A stretch of 64,000 nucleotides of DNA from Multifurca ochricompacta (GCA_022496185.1 WTXG01000038.1:1-64000), one strand, 5' to 3'. Numbered from the stretch's first letter, positions 44,953 to 56,801 are shown. The notes: generated by a model from the sequence alone, not told the origin. Made by a program: numbers and translations.

Positions 44953-45392
44953 TGGTATGATTATGGATGCAAAAGAAGACAAGTGGAGACACGCAAGTGG
45001 GTTTAGAGGTGGACGCGAAGCAAGACACTCTGATTTGATACAAGCGAAACTAATAGGTTTTTTATACAGTTTATACTATAGGAGTCAAATAGGAGACACA
45101 ATACAAAGGAGTTGAAGCAGAAAGCCAAAAGCAATGGCTAGGGGTTCATACAATGTAAACTACAAGTCCTTTAGAATGAAATGTAACGTGTGCAATGCTG
45201 AGTAAAAGGAGGTGCGCAGTAGAATGATTAACTGTAACAGATTTAAGTCACGCTTGAATAAAATAAAACTGGAGTAATAAAATGGAAAGGTAGAATGCAT
45301 TTACTCTTCCGAACATGAAACCTTAGAATTTTGAGCGGTGTCCAAAGAATTAAGCTTGTCCGATTTGCACATCTTGAGATCCAGATCCATCA
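44953..45392 (-). repeat. 3' LTR of Cop5
   Basis: A 440-bp LTR, on the minus strand TGATGGATCTGG...CATACCA. The last 14 or so codons of pol and its TAA (45352-45350) lie inside this LTR. Confidence 0.94.
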
Positions 45393-48300
45393 CTCCCCTC
45401 ACAAGCGCGACGTAGGCCTAGGCAGGAAGTATGATACTTCACCTTCCATCTCGGAAGGGCTTTTGTAAAAATATCTGCAGTCATATCATCAGTGGGACAA
45501 TAAATGATTTTGATTGCGCTGTTTGATATCACGTCTCGAATGAAGTGATAGCAAATGTCAATGTGTTTTGTTCGTGCATGGTAGTTATCTTCGGTTGCTA
45601 GTTTGATTGCAGATTGATTGTCGCAATATAGAGTCATCAGACTGGTGTGAGAAGGGAGTAGTTCTTGAATGAGTTTGCGAAGCCAGATAGCTTCTTTTGC
45701 TGCGTGCATTGCTGCGATGTATTCAGACTCGGCAGTGGATAGGGTGACTAGTTCTTGTTTTCTGGAACTCCAGGATACTGCGCCGCTGTCAATGAGGAAT
45801 GTGTAGCCTGAGATAGCGTGTCTGTGTTCTTGGTTCGCTCCATCAGAGTCAGTGAAACCTATGAGGTCGTGGTGCTCGCTGCCATAGGTCAGTTCCATGT
45901 CTCTAGTGCCGGAAAGATACCACATTATTCTTTTGGCTGCTTCCCAGTGAATTTGACCAGGGTTTTTGAGAAATTGTGATAGGGTTGAGATGGCGTAGGC
46001 AATGTCAGGACGTGTACCAACTGAAGCATACATGAGGCTTCCAATTGCCTCACGGTATGGCGTTCTCTTCATCTTTTCGGCGTCGGTCGGCGTTCACGGT
46101 GAGTCGTTACGGGAGTATTGAACTCCTGGTGGCATTGCAGTGTTGTAAGGTTTTACATCTTCTAATTTGAATCGCGCAAGAATGGAATTGATGTATGAGG
46201 TTTGAGATAATGATATTGTTCTTGCTTCTCTGTCACGCGAAATCTTGATACCTAGCAGCCAATGAATTGGCCCTAAGTCTGTAAGAGCATATCGCGCGTT
46301 CAACTTGGCTTTGTATTGGGTAATCAAGTTACTTGAGCTGCCTGTGAAGGCGCAGTCGTCAACGTGGATGGCGAGTATTAATATGTGTTTTTTGATGTGA
46401 ATGTGGAATACACCTGGATCTGCGCTGCTAACGTGGAAACCCAGGTCAGTAAGGGCACGCGAAAGTGTGTTGTACCACTTTCACCCAGCTTGTTTTAGAC
46501 CGTAAAGTGACTTCTGTAGTTTCTTCACAGTGTTGCCATCTTGGTTTTCATAGCCAGGTGGAGCTTGCATGTATATTTCTTCATCTGCGTCAAGTTCTCC
46601 ATTGAGATATGCTCCATTGAAGTCAAAGGAATCGATTTCCCAGTCGTATCGTGCTGCCAGTGCCAGTATGGTGCGGAAACTGGTTAGTTTGGCAACGGGA
46701 GAAAATGTGTCGAAATAGTCAACTCCATATACTTGAGTAAAGCCGCGTGTGACGAGTCTCGCTTTGTACTTCTCCACAGAACCGTCAGCCTTGCGTTTGA
46801 TATGAAAGACCCACTTTGATCCAACTATGTTCTTGTTGTTGGGACGTGGGACTGTAATCCACGTATTTGCCTTTTCCAGAGTGAGTATTTTGCGGTCCAT
46901 AGCCTCCTTCCAAAGAGGCCAGTCGTCGCGTGTTTTGGCTTTGATGAGTGATCTTGGGTCGCCTTCGGCATCTTCAATAGCTGCTGCAATCATATCATCA
47001 TATTCTGCCTGATAGGCATAAACTGTATTTGAAGATAGGTCAGCGATAGATGCAGAGCCTTCTTGAGTGTCCGGATGGTGATATTTGAGTCTAGAGGAGA
47101 TTGTCGAGGCTGTTGGTGTACTTCTGCAAGCAGGCAGTGATCCTCCTTGGGCACTGAGGGTTCGTTGCATCGTTTCCGAGAGTTTTATCAGGCGTTGAGA
47201 CTTTCGTGTTGGTTCTGTGGGCTCGATTTTCTTCTTTTTGGGTGCGTCTGGTGTTTGCAATGGTGCTTTGCCTTTTGAGGTTGTGGTGGGTTCCATTAAT
47301 TCTTCTTCCACTTCTTCATCTTCTAATTCTTCTTCTCCACTGCTGGTGGCTGGAGGTCGTACTTGCATGCGTACTGGTGTGCTGAAAGTGGGTGGCTGAG
47401 AAGTTGTAACTGATGGTGATGGTGAAGTCCTTTGCTGTGGCTGTGTGACTACTGAAACGGGAGGTGTCGGGAGCATCACGGTTGGTGGTTGTGGTGGACT
47501 TGGTGTAGTGTGGCTAGGAATTGGTGAATACACTGTCACAGTAGGGGGTATGAACTTTATGTCTCTTTCCACAGAGATGGTGCGCCTGCCTGGCCAATAC
47601 ACACGATGCGCGTGTGTGCTATCTCTGTCATATCCCACCCATCTTGCCTCCAGTCTGCATGCATCTAGTTTTGAGCCAGAATTATTGTGGACCCAGATGC
47701 ACTGACCCCACTCAGGGATCCATCCTAAGTTAGGCTTCTCTCCATAGAGGCGTTCATGAGGTGTCACATTACCCAGTGTCTTCGTAGATGTACGATTCTT
47801 CAGCCAAATAGCAAAATGGATTGCTTCACCCCATAGATACTTTGGGAGTTGCACGTGATGCAGAATTGCGCGCACACGCTCGAGAAGTCGTCGGTTGAGA
47901 GATTCCGCTATACCATTATGTTGCGGAGTGTTGTGTGTTGTGAGGCGTCGTTCGGTTCCTTGCTCTTGCAGGAACTTGGTGAATTCGTTACTGGTGAACT
48001 CACCTCTGCAGTCAGACTGCAGTCATCAAATTCGTATGCCATGCTGAGTGTAGGCCCAATTTGCAAAAGTTTTGTAGGCTTGAATTGTTTCATCTTTGCT
48101 TTTGAGTAGCTCCAGCCTAGTGAATCAAGAGTAATCGTCTGTAAATGTCACATAGTATTTGCGACCTCCAATGGTTGACAATGGTGATGGCCCCCATAAG
48201 TCCGTATGTATCTCTTCTCCAAAAGCTTGAGCTGGTGGAGTAGCTCGTTCTTTCTTGATAGTCTTGCAAGTGAGCTTTGCATAATCACACGATTCACAAC

Positions 48301-49762
48301 TAAGGGGAAAAACATCATTTATTAGTCGCAGTCCGGTGACTGCATTGTTGTGGATCAAAGCGCGGATGGAGTCCGCTGAGATGTGTCCGAGGCATCTGTG
48401 AAGCATGAGAATATCCACTCTCTCAGGTTCGGGTGCAACTGCCGCCGCGTGTATGTGCTCGACTTTGTATAGCCCATTGGGGCTTGCGCTGATTTTGCCA
48501 ATCTCATCTCCTTTTGTATTTTTGATCTTGCAATCCTGGCCTTCAAAGGAAACAGTGTAACCGGCGTTTGCAATACGTCCAATGTATACAACGGTGAGTC
48601 CAATTTCAGGTGCATATAAAGCATCTTTGAGAATAACTGGTGTGGTCTTCAGCCCATTCGGCACCTCGATTTGAAGATCACCAGTTCCAATGGCATAGAA
48701 AACTTGTTTGTCGGCTGCAGTGATTGCTCTGGGTGGAATAGATTGATAAGAAGTGAAACGTTGGAGAAATGGGGAGATGTGTCGTGAAGTGCCAGAGTCA
48801 TAAAGCTCGGTTTCAGTGGTAAGTGCTGCACTCGCCATGTCATGTACTGATGTGTTTTGTAGATTGCTTTGATCTTGCATCGTGGTCGAGGACTCGTTCT
48901 CTTGATCACCTAGTTCTTCTATCACGGCCCAAGACTCAATATTGTTGGTCTTCTCCGCGATCGCAGCAACAGTGTTTGCGCTATTGCCTTTCTTCTTTGG
49001 CCATTGTCCCTCCTTTCCTCCTCCTTTTGCCCAGCACTCCGCTTTAACATGCCCCTTCTTGTGGCAGTTAAAGCACTCGACATCGCGCTTGCTCTTCTTT
49101 TTGTGCTGGCTACTGGCTGCAAATGCTTCATCTTGAGGCAATTTGTCTTTGCGGAGGAGCTTCTTTTTGTAAGTGTTGATAGCGACCCTTTTGACAGCTG
49201 CAGGTGTCAAGGCCAAATTACTGGAGTCATATGCGGTTGTGAGGGAATTGATGGCAGCGTCGTAAGATGGTGGAAGGGAGCCTGTGAGGATGTCGACATA
49301 TTCGTCCTCACCAATAGTTCTCCCAACAGATGCGAGCTTCTCTCGCATGTCATCAAGGTTGTCAAGGTGGGCACGTACATTATCGTCCTCCCCACACTTC
49401 AAGTTTCTAAACTTCCTTCCCAGATCGACCATCAAGCTACTTGATCGCTTCTTGAACAAGTTCTTCAGTGAGTCCCAAATGTCCTTTGCTGTGGTCTTGT
49501 CTTTGATCTGGTTGAAGATTGTGTCGGGTACAGATACGCCAATAAGCTCTTTGACTGTAGCTTCATGCATTGCCCATCATTCATTGGGGGAACGTCCTCC
49601 AACTGTGCCGGCATTGGTGTAAGTGGCTGTTATCATGGCACTTGTGATGATTTCGGATAGCCCCTTCACATTGAAAGTCCACTTCATGCGGTCCCGGTAA
49701 GTGATCCAGTTGGATCCATCTGCAGCTAACTTGGTCAGGGTGATCTTCATGTTGTCAGCCAT
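45350..49762 (-). pseudogene. Cop5 gag-pol polyprotein
   Basis: ATG 49762 (MADNMKITLTKLAADGSNW) starts gag. The zinc knuckle is CFNCHKKGHVKAEC. Protease shows YDSGTSRHISP. Integrase shows HRCLGHIS, CESCDYAK, HTDLWGPSPL and the QHNGIAESLNR Glu block. RT spans about 46800-46100 with IDSFDFNGAYLNGEL and HVDD in place of YVDD. RNase H shows GFTDSDGANQ, TAESEYIAAM and CDNQSAIKLA. Stops lie at 49579-49577 (TGA), near 48122, near 48030-48020 and near 46096, with a frame change near 46480. It is a different copia lineage from Cop1-Cop4. Confidence 0.9.
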
Positions 49763-49866
49763 AATGTGAAAAGAGGGTGGTGCAGATAAAAAACACAGGG
49801 TAAGTTTTCAAGGTTTGTCTTTGGTCTTTTGCGTTGATTTAATTGGCAACAGCAGGGCCCATAACC

Positions 49867-50306
49867 TGGTATGATTATGGACGCAAAAGAAGACAAGTGG
49901 AGACACACAAGTGGGTTAAGAGGTGGACGCGAAGCAAGACACTCTGATTTGATACAAGTGAAACTAATAGGTTTTTTATACAGTTTATACTATAGGAGTC
50001 AAATAGGAGACACAATACAAAGGAGTCGAAGCAGAAAGCCAAAAGCAATGGCTAGGGGTTCATACAATGTAAACTACAAGTCCTTTAGAATGAAATGTAA
50101 CGCGTGCGATGCTGAGTAAAAGGAGGTGCGCAGTAGAATGATTAACTGTAACAGATTTAAGTCATGCTTGAATAAAATAAAACTGGAGTAATAAAATGGA
50201 AAGGTAGAATGCATTTACTCTTCCAAACATGAAACCTTAGAATTTTGAGCGGTGTCCAAAGAATTAAGCTTGTCCGATTTGCATGTCTTGAGATCCAGAT
50301 CCATCA
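49867..50306 (-). repeat. 5' LTR of Cop5
   Basis: A 440-bp LTR followed on the minus strand, without a gap, by GGTTATGGGCCCTG (49866-49853), the half-tRNA primer site also used by Cop2 and Cop4. Confidence 0.94.
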
Positions 50307-51779
50307 ATTGATGCCTTAGAAAAACTTAAAGTGTGGCGCCTTGAAGACCTTCCTGAAGGTAGAAAGGCTGTAAAGTCAAAATGGGTCTTTAAACTGAAAG
50401 CAGATGGACACTTTCGTGCTAGGCTAGTAGCAAAAGGGTTCACCCAAATAGAGGGGGTGGACTTTGATGAAACTTTCTCCCCAGTCGCCAGATTTGAGTC
50501 TCTTAGACTATTATTAGCGTTGGCCGTGCTAGAGGATTGGGAAATCCACCAGATGGATGTCAAATCAGCATTCCTACATGGCAATCTGGATGAGGAGATT
50601 TACATGGAGCAACCTATTGGTTTCGTTGTTGCTGGACAAGAGTCCAAAGTTTGTAGGCTACAGAAGGCTCTGTATGGCCTCAAACAAGCTTCCCGAGCAT
50701 GGAACTTACAATTCCATGCAGTTCTCAATGAACTGAGCTTTACTCGGACGTACTCTGATGCAGGAGTATATGTGTATCATCACCAAGAGGGGGATGGTTC
50801 ACTTTTCGTCATTTTATATGTTGATGACATCACTATACTTGGGTCCTCTACTAAGAAGATTCAATGGCTGAAGGACTCTCTATCTAGCCGATATGAGATG
50901 ACCAATCTTGGTGAAATCCAGTCTTACCTTGGAGTTAACATCACCAGGGATCATCCTAACAAGACACTAGATATTGACCAGACAGCCTATGTATCATCTA
51001 TAGTTGAGAGGTTTGGAATGGGGGATTCCAACCCAGTATATACTCCTCTACCCTCTGGTGTGGATGTTCATTTGGTCAAGTTTGAAGACCAGGCATCTAC
51101 CTCTGATATTAAGAGGTATCAGCAGTTAATGGGGTCTCTGCTTTGGGTGCAGATTGGAAGCAGACCTGACATTAGTTTTGCTGTTGCACGCCTTAGCCAA
51201 TTTGCTTCCAACCCTTCCCAGCAGCACATGCAACTAGCAAAGTATGTCTTAGCCTATCTAAATGCTACAAAAGACTACAAGTTGTGCTATTCTGGAGGGA
51301 ATGGTGAAGTTGGCCTTCATGGCTTTGCAGATTCCTCATGGGGAGATCAAGAGGACCGCCACTCCACCTCAGGCTACGTCTTTTTCCTTGCCAATGGAGC
51401 CATTAGTTGGTGCTCCAGGAAGCAGAAGACGGTAGCACAGTCCACCACTGAAGCTGAGTATATGAGCCTTGCTGAGGCTTCAAATCAGGCAGCATGGTAT
51501 AGGACGTTTATGCAGGAGTTGGGATATGAAGTTAGTTCACCCATACAACTGCATTGTGATAATAAGGGTGCAGTAGATCTTGCATTAAACCCTGTCACAG
51601 GAAGGTGATCAAAGCACATACCAATAAAGTACCATGCCATTAGGGAGTACGTAGAATCACACCAGATTGACTTGGTGCAAACTCCCACTGGAGAGATGCT
51701 GGCAGATGGCCTTACAAAGTCTCTGCCTAGATCATCTTTTGATCTCATGGTAACTGGATTTGGACTAGTGCTGGAATGA

Positions 51780-52078
51780 GAGCTGGAATTTGGAGACTTT
51801 GTATACCAGTCTCACTTTCCCACCATGCAACATGAGCATGTTCTCAACCTTGAGAGTGATGCAAGTGGTGTGAGCATGCCAGAAGTAGGCATTCAAATAT
51901 GTCAAGCAGTTCAGCTTGCATAAGCAAATCTACAACTCGTATGCAAAGCTCACAAACTGCGCTTGAGAGTTAGAGAAGTTGGATCTCTGGCTGGTGACAT
52001 GTTCGTTCAATCATGAACAGCGGTGTGCTCATTTAACTCATTTCCATCCAAATGATCGATGCCTTCACCATGGAGGGA
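51780..52078 (+). other. Cop2 3' untranslated region
   Basis: Noncoding 0.3 kb between pol stop and 3' LTR. It contains a CATGCAACATGAGCATG palindromic stretch at 51824-51840 and ends in the purine tract CATGGAGGGA. Confidence 0.75.
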
Positions 52079-52591
52079 TGTTGACACAGGACGTGTCTGG
52101 AGATGCTTCAGGCATCTAAGGTTCGCTTCAGCTGTAGATTAGATTAGATTAGATTTCGGAGTATCGGACTTTTTATGTTATCTTTATTACACTTCCTTCT
52201 CTCCTTACTCAGCTGATTAGTGATGGACTTAGTAATGCGCAGTAAGCATGTGATATCTCTTTGGCCAATGGCCTTTATCCCTCTCTGTTTATTGTCCGGC
52301 ACTTGTGGACTTATTCCCAGTGCGCACAGACCATTTCCCCTGGCCCCCATGGGTATATAAGGGTGTCTGTTTCGTCTCTTTCACTTCAGAGTTTCTTCAA
52401 CCTCTGAAGTGTAAGTCTTACTATACTTTCTACTTTCCTTTGACTAACGTCTCTTGTAGATACTTGTCTTTCTAGGTCAGTAGTATAGTCAATACAGAGT
52501 TTCTTCAACCTCTGAAGTATACTTGTCTTTCTAGCTCTAACTGCTACTAACCAACCACAGTCAGTATAACCAGCAGCATGTTTGTTTGACA
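52079..52591 (+). repeat. 3' LTR of Cop2
   Basis: 513 bp, identical by eye to the 5' LTR including all its CpG sites. It ends GTTTGACA, followed by the TGACC duplication. Confidence 0.95.
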
Positions 52592-52883
52592 TGACCAGGG
52601 CCCAGTGACCCTCTTTTCTTTTACCTCCCTCATGAAGACCCCACTCACCCACCTACTCTACATTTCCTTATCACATCTCCCTCTTGGAACCCCTCACGTG
52701 CATTGCTCCCATCCCCATGACTGCTGATTGGACTTGTTCATGTACTGTTTACCTATGATTGTCTCTTATCTCCTTATCTTTATGACCAGACACTTACTTA
52801 ATTCCCTATCAGAAGCCAGGCTTTACGCCCTCCGCTTTCATATATTTGGGCCCACATGACTTCACAATTCTTATCTTTAGATG

Positions 52884-53478
52884 TGTTACAATCCTTGCCG
52901 AGCAACCCCATTTTCTTCACCCTTCCTAATGACAACCCCTCTTTACCACCTACCCTGCACTTCATGATCACGTCTCCGTCCTGGGACCCATCACGTGCCC
53001 TACTCCCATCCCCGTGACCTGCTTTGGACTTGTTGACCTGCTGTTTACCTATGTTTGACCCCTTATCTCTTTATCTCGTTATCTCTTTATCTTTACGACC
53101 AGACACTTACTTAATACCCTATCAGAAGCCAGGCTTTACGCCCTCCGCTTTTGTATATTCAGGCCCACCTGACTCTAGTTTCTTATCTTATAGACGCCCA
53201 CTCGATTACGTATATAAGTCTGCTGTAACTACATTGTAGACCTCAGACTTGACTTATTGAATACATTGGTGCCTGTCTTCTGGACATCCCCTTTGAATCT
53301 CTGACTCATTTGTCTCAGGTGCTTCTGGCACTTTACGCTCAACATTGTCTCAGGGAAGAGCCCCTTTGACTTTGACTCGTCCCACTTGAACTCCAAGAAG
53401 CCTTATTGGTTTCTTACCTGAACTCACAAACTGCACTGTCACACAAGTCATGTGGAACATCCCACACTGGGCGTAACA
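52884..53478 (+). repeat. solo LTR of GypA type nested in another
   Basis: 595 bp, starting TGTTACAATCC and ending GGGCGTAACA, with target duplication AGATG (52879-52883 and 53479-53483). Its start resembles the A1 LTR. It lies inside the older LTR 40632-53764 of the same superfamily. Confidence 0.93.
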
Positions 53479-53885
53479 AGATGCCCACCAGATTACATAT
53501 ATAAGTCCACTGTAACTACATTGTAGACCTCAGACTCGACTTATTGAATACATCAGTGCCTGTCTTCTGGACATCCCCTTTGAATCTCTGACTCATCTGT
53601 CTCAGTGCTTTTGGCACTTCTCTGCTCACCATCATCTCAGGGAACAGCCCCTTTGACTTTGACTCGTCCCATTGAACTCCAAGAAGCCTTATTGGTTTCT
53701 TACCTAGACTATCTGATAACACTGTCACACAAGTTGTGTGGAATGTCCCACACCGGACATAACAATAAGGGTGTCTGTTTCATCTCTTACACTTCAGAGT
53801 TTTCTTCACCTCTGAAGTATAACTTGTCTAGCTTAACCTGCTAACCAAACACAGTCAGTATGCTGTGCCACATGCCTGTTTCACA

Positions 53886-54655
53886 CATGCAACATGAGCA
53901 TGTTCTCGACCTTGAGAGTGACGCAAGTGGTGTGTGCATGCCAGAAGTAGGCATTCAAATATGTCAGGCATTTCAGCCTGCATAAGCAAATCTACAACTT
54001 GCACACAAAGCTCACAAACCCCACACTTCTCGTTGACTTGTTCTCAACATTGCTGGCTGGCGACATGCTCATTCAATTGTGAATGGCAGTGTGCTCATTT
54101 AACTCATTTCCATCTATGATCGATGCCTTCACCATGGAGGGATGTTGACACAAGACATGTCTGGAGATGCTTCAGGCATCTAAGGATCACTTAAGCTGTA
54201 GATAAGATTAGTTTAGTTTCCGGAGTTTCGGACTTTTTACGATATCTTTATTACATTTCTTTCTCACCTTACTCAGCTGATTAGTGATGTACTTAGTAAT
54301 GCACAGTAAGCACATGATTCTCTTTTGGCCAATGGCCTTAGCCCCTCATTGTTTATTGTCCAGCACTTGTGGACTTATTCCCAGTGTGCACAGACCATTT
54401 TCCCTGGCCCCCATGGGTATATAAGGGTGTCTGTTTCGTCTCTTTCACTTCGGAGTTCTTCTAACCTCTGAAGTGTAAGTTCCCCTCTACTCTACTCTCT
54501 CACTACCTGTAGACTAACCTATTATATTAGACTTGTCTTTCTTTAGGTGTGTAGATAGTAATACAGAGTTCTTCTAACCTCTGAAGTACTTGTCTTTCTT
54601 TAGCCTAACTGCTACTAACCACAGTCAGTATAACCAGCAGCATGATTGTTTGACA
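53886..54655 (+). mobile_element. Cop3, 3' end of a copia element
   Basis: 53886-54142 matches the 3' region of Cop2 (from 51824), and 54143-54655 is a complete 513-bp LTR. The rest of Cop3 lies left of the window, on the far side of Cop1. The right flank CCAGG (54656-54660) is one half of the expected target duplication. Confidence 0.85.
54143..54655 (+). repeat. 3' LTR of Cop3, intron-bearing form
   Basis: The LTR starts TGTTGACACAAG, has TATATAAG at 54418-54425, the leader segment from 54450, a 56-nt intron-like insert (54475-54530, GTAAGT...CTAAC...TTAG), then the joined copy at 54564-54603. It ends TTTGACA. Confidence 0.92.
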
Positions 54656-55297
54656 CCAGGCTGGACTGACTATCATACACATACACTTTCCAATACATGT
54701 ATTCTAATAAGGTAGACTACTGCATAGTTTAGAACCTCAGTTTTCTACCACAAAGACCAAGGTTAGTACTGCTCTCACTTGTAGCTATAGTATTTACTGA
54801 TTCTTTCACTGCAGCTATTTGCTTTATAGGTACTAGTCACTTATATAGTCTTCTACCAGGCATGGGGCCATCACAGTGGTGGCGCACACTGGCAAAGACT
54901 GAGCCATTCACTTTATAGTCTCTCACACTATATATGGTGTGGAACAGGCTTGGTACAGGCTTGGACTTAGATGCTATACTATTACTATCTATCTCACCCT
55001 GTAGATAGACTTAGATGCATTCAATAGAGCAATAGCAACTGCTTTTATTATAGCAGCTATACAGTGGCTTTTATATGTACTATTTCAGCTAAATTAAATG
55101 AGCATGTTATCTTGTTAATGATGTGACTTGATCACATGCCTGATCTTAAATGTATATCTAATTAATTGTGAATGCATTTTTGATCTCATCACATTGTGCT
55201 ATCTAAGTGTGATCACAATTATGTCGGACTGCTATCCCAATATCTCTGCACTAGTATTCTGGTTCAACATACAGTATATGGAAAGCTACAGTACTGA
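54656..55297. other. noncoding stretch downstream of the Plavaka transposase
   Basis: 640 bp between the Cop3 LTR and the transposase stop. No ORF, LTR or inverted-repeat end could be recognised. It is AT-rich relative to its surroundings and is probably the 3' flank or terminal region of the Plavaka element. Confidence 0.5.
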
Positions 55298-55373
55298 TTA
55301 AAATGCAATCTCATGTGCATGATGATCAATGTACTTATTGACATAGAACAATTTGAATGTGTCTAGAGAGTAT

Positions 55374-55869
55374 TGTTGACACGACATGTGTCTTGAGGTG
55401 CTTCAGGCATCTAGGTTAGGGTCTAAGCTGTGCAAGATTAGATTAGATATAGATTCGGAGTTTCGGACTTTTTACTATATCATTATTACTTTCTTTCTCG
55501 CAATGTGCAGCAGCTGACTGATGTACCTTAGTAATCCTGTGTAGCATGTGATATCTCACTGGCCAATGGCCTTTGTCCCTCAGTAGTATATTCTAGTGCA
55601 TTCCATTGCGCACAGACCATCCTTTAGAACTATATAAGGAGGTCTATTTGTCTCTTACACTTCAGAGTTTTCTTCATCTCTGAAGTGTAAGTCCCACTCT
55701 CTCTACTTACTACCTTACCTATAACTAACCGTCTCTTGTAGATAACTTGTTTCTAGGTGTGTAGTATAGTAATATAGAGTTTTCTTCATCTCTGAAGTAT
55801 AACTTGTTTCTAGCCTTACACGCTAACATCCAACAGTCAGTATCACTGTGCACACATGCCTGTTCATCA
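55374..55869 (+). repeat. 5' LTR of Cop4, intron-bearing form
   Basis: 496 bp, starting TGTTGACACG and ending TGTTCATCA. TATATAAG is at 55631-55638. The leader segment from 55663 carries a 55-nt intron-like insert (55687-55741, GTAAGT...CTAAC...TTGTAG), then the joined copy at 55776-55813. The half-tRNA primer site GGTTATGGGCCCTG follows at 55870. Confidence 0.94.
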
Positions 55870-55883
55870 GGTTATGGGCCCTG

Positions 55884-56801
55884 ATGCTCATTACTGATCT
55901 GGCACCTTTTGATCACAGTCCAACAAATCTTTCAAGCTCAACAAAGCTTTAAAAGTTTATTCCCAATAACTTTTCCTTGTGAGCTTCTCTTTCATCTACT
56001 TGCCCTTAACTGTCCACAAGGTGGTGCGCTTTATGTGCCCACCTTGATCTGTTTGGCTAGCCCTTTCTTAAGGGTTCTTGCAAAAGGTGACGAGGGACCC
56101 TTAGTGGGTGAAACACCTTAAGCTCCTCATGTGTGCCCTAAGTAAATAGTGTTCATAGTTGTAGCTGGGTCTTTGTCCCATAGATAGTTTTAGTAGGCCG
56201 GTTGCCCAGAAGGCTTGAGGCTTTAGGTCTGGTCAATGCTTGGCTCGATCCGTAAGCCGGGTTTAGCCACCTGCTGGTAGAGTTTAGGGTCTAGAACAAG
56301 GCATGGGTAGTCACTCCCATGACGCTTGGGCTCGATACAAGTAGGCCACACTACTATAGTATTTACACAGTAGCTAGAGGGTTTTGTCTCTGGGCAGAAG
56401 TATTCGCTGCCATATTGTGGGGGTTTGCCCCACCAGAGGAAACCCAATAGTCTACTACAGTCATGGCCCCAATCATCTAGGGCTTAATCATGGACTCCAC
56501 CACCAGCACTAGAGGAAGGGCTTTATACCCTTTGTCTCTAGTGGAACTTGCGGTTGGCTCCTCCATGACATGACTCCCCTTCTATTTACACAGTATCCGC
56601 CTGATGTGGCCTTAGGATCTGTTGTAGAATGGGGTTAGACAGCTTCACTATACTACTTAGAAGTCACACATCAGAGGCAGGACTTTCTTAAGTTCTGAAG
56701 CATAGTGCCACAGATTGGATGGGCCCTCTTAAATGAGACCTGGACAACTGGTTCTAACTGCTCCTTGGAACCAGGATCAAAACCTTTACAAATCATCTCA
56801 A
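55884..56801 (+). other. Cop4 long 5' leader, noncoding
   Basis: About 0.92 kb with no credible ORF, collinear with the Cop2 leader. Conserved stretches include CTTAATCATGGACTCCACCA and CGGTTGGCTCCTCCATGACA, plus a CATGGG...CCCATG hairpin near 56303-56322. Confidence 0.6.

Larger units (their letters stand above)
44953..50306 (-). mobile_element. Cop5, full-length Ty1/copia element of another lineage
   Basis: The 5354-bp element is in reverse orientation within Cop2 pol, with 440-bp LTRs and target duplication ATTGA (44948-44952 and 50307-50311). The LTRs differ at about 11 positions, 10 of them transitions at CpG-type sites. Gag-pol has a handful of stops. Confidence 0.95.
42095..51779 (+). 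pseudogene. Cop2 gag-pol polyprotein, split by Cop5
   Basis: The coding parts are 42095-44952 and 50312-51779. Joined in frame they make about 1440 codons with one nonsense codon (TGA 51606-51608, in the NPVTGR*SKHI site). The start ATG 42095 gives MPSSIVFPPSSK. The domains are gag with CFYCQKPGHKSNAC zinc knuckle, protease MLDSGATAHFSP, integrase (HQRMGHMS, CYGCEMGK, DDFSRY, HTDRGGEY, SPQQNGRAERFNR), RT with YVDD (about 50820) and RNase H (FADSSWGDQED, TEAEYMSLAE, CDNKGAVDL). This is the least decayed polyprotein here, apart from the Cop5 insertion at the start of RT. Confidence 0.93.
40642..52591 (+). mobile_element. Cop2, full-length Ty1/copia element carrying Cop5
   Basis: The element is bounded by two 513-bp LTRs that are identical by eye, with target duplication TGACC (40637-40641 and 52592-52596). 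Without Cop5 it is about 6.6 kb. The order is LTR, half-tRNA primer site, about 0.94 kb of leader, one gag-pol frame, 3' region, purine tract (CATGGAGGGA), LTR. Confidence 0.95.
40632..53764 (+). repeat. solo LTR of GypA type, split by Cop2 and by another solo LTR
   Basis: The pieces are 40632-40641, 52597-52883 and 53484-53764, together about 578 bp. It starts TGTTATGACC and ends GGACATAACA. The target duplication ATAAG lies at 40627-40631 and 53765-53769, inside the TATA-box region of the Cop1 LTR. Confidence 0.9.
13868..53885 (+). mobile_element. Cop1, Ty1/copia element, heavily interrupted
   Basis: The visible Cop1 pieces are gag-pol 13868-15030, 16643-16647 and 17056-19783, a 3' region 19784-20081, and the 3' LTR in three parts (20082-20213, 40479-40631, 53770-53885). 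It carries GypB in gag, a Tc1 foldback and a solo LTR in pol, and GypC and a GypA-type solo LTR in its 3' LTR. It sits in the 3' region of Cop3, since 53886 onward matches the region after the Cop2 pol. The 5' end is off the window. Confidence 0.88.
20082..53885 (+). repeat. Cop1 3' LTR in three pieces
   Basis: The LTR begins TGTTGAACAC at 20082. GypC splits it at 20213/40479 and a GypA-type solo LTR splits it at 40631/53770. The pieces add up to about 401 bp, close to the 403-bp solo LTR at 16648-17050. The last piece has only the single, intron-less leader copy (53800-53840). It ends TTTCACA at 53885. Confidence 0.88.

Noticed and set aside
54656..55297. Possible short genes in the stretch next to the Plavaka stop
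   Set aside because: No ORF above background, no splice pattern and no similarity to other parts of the window.
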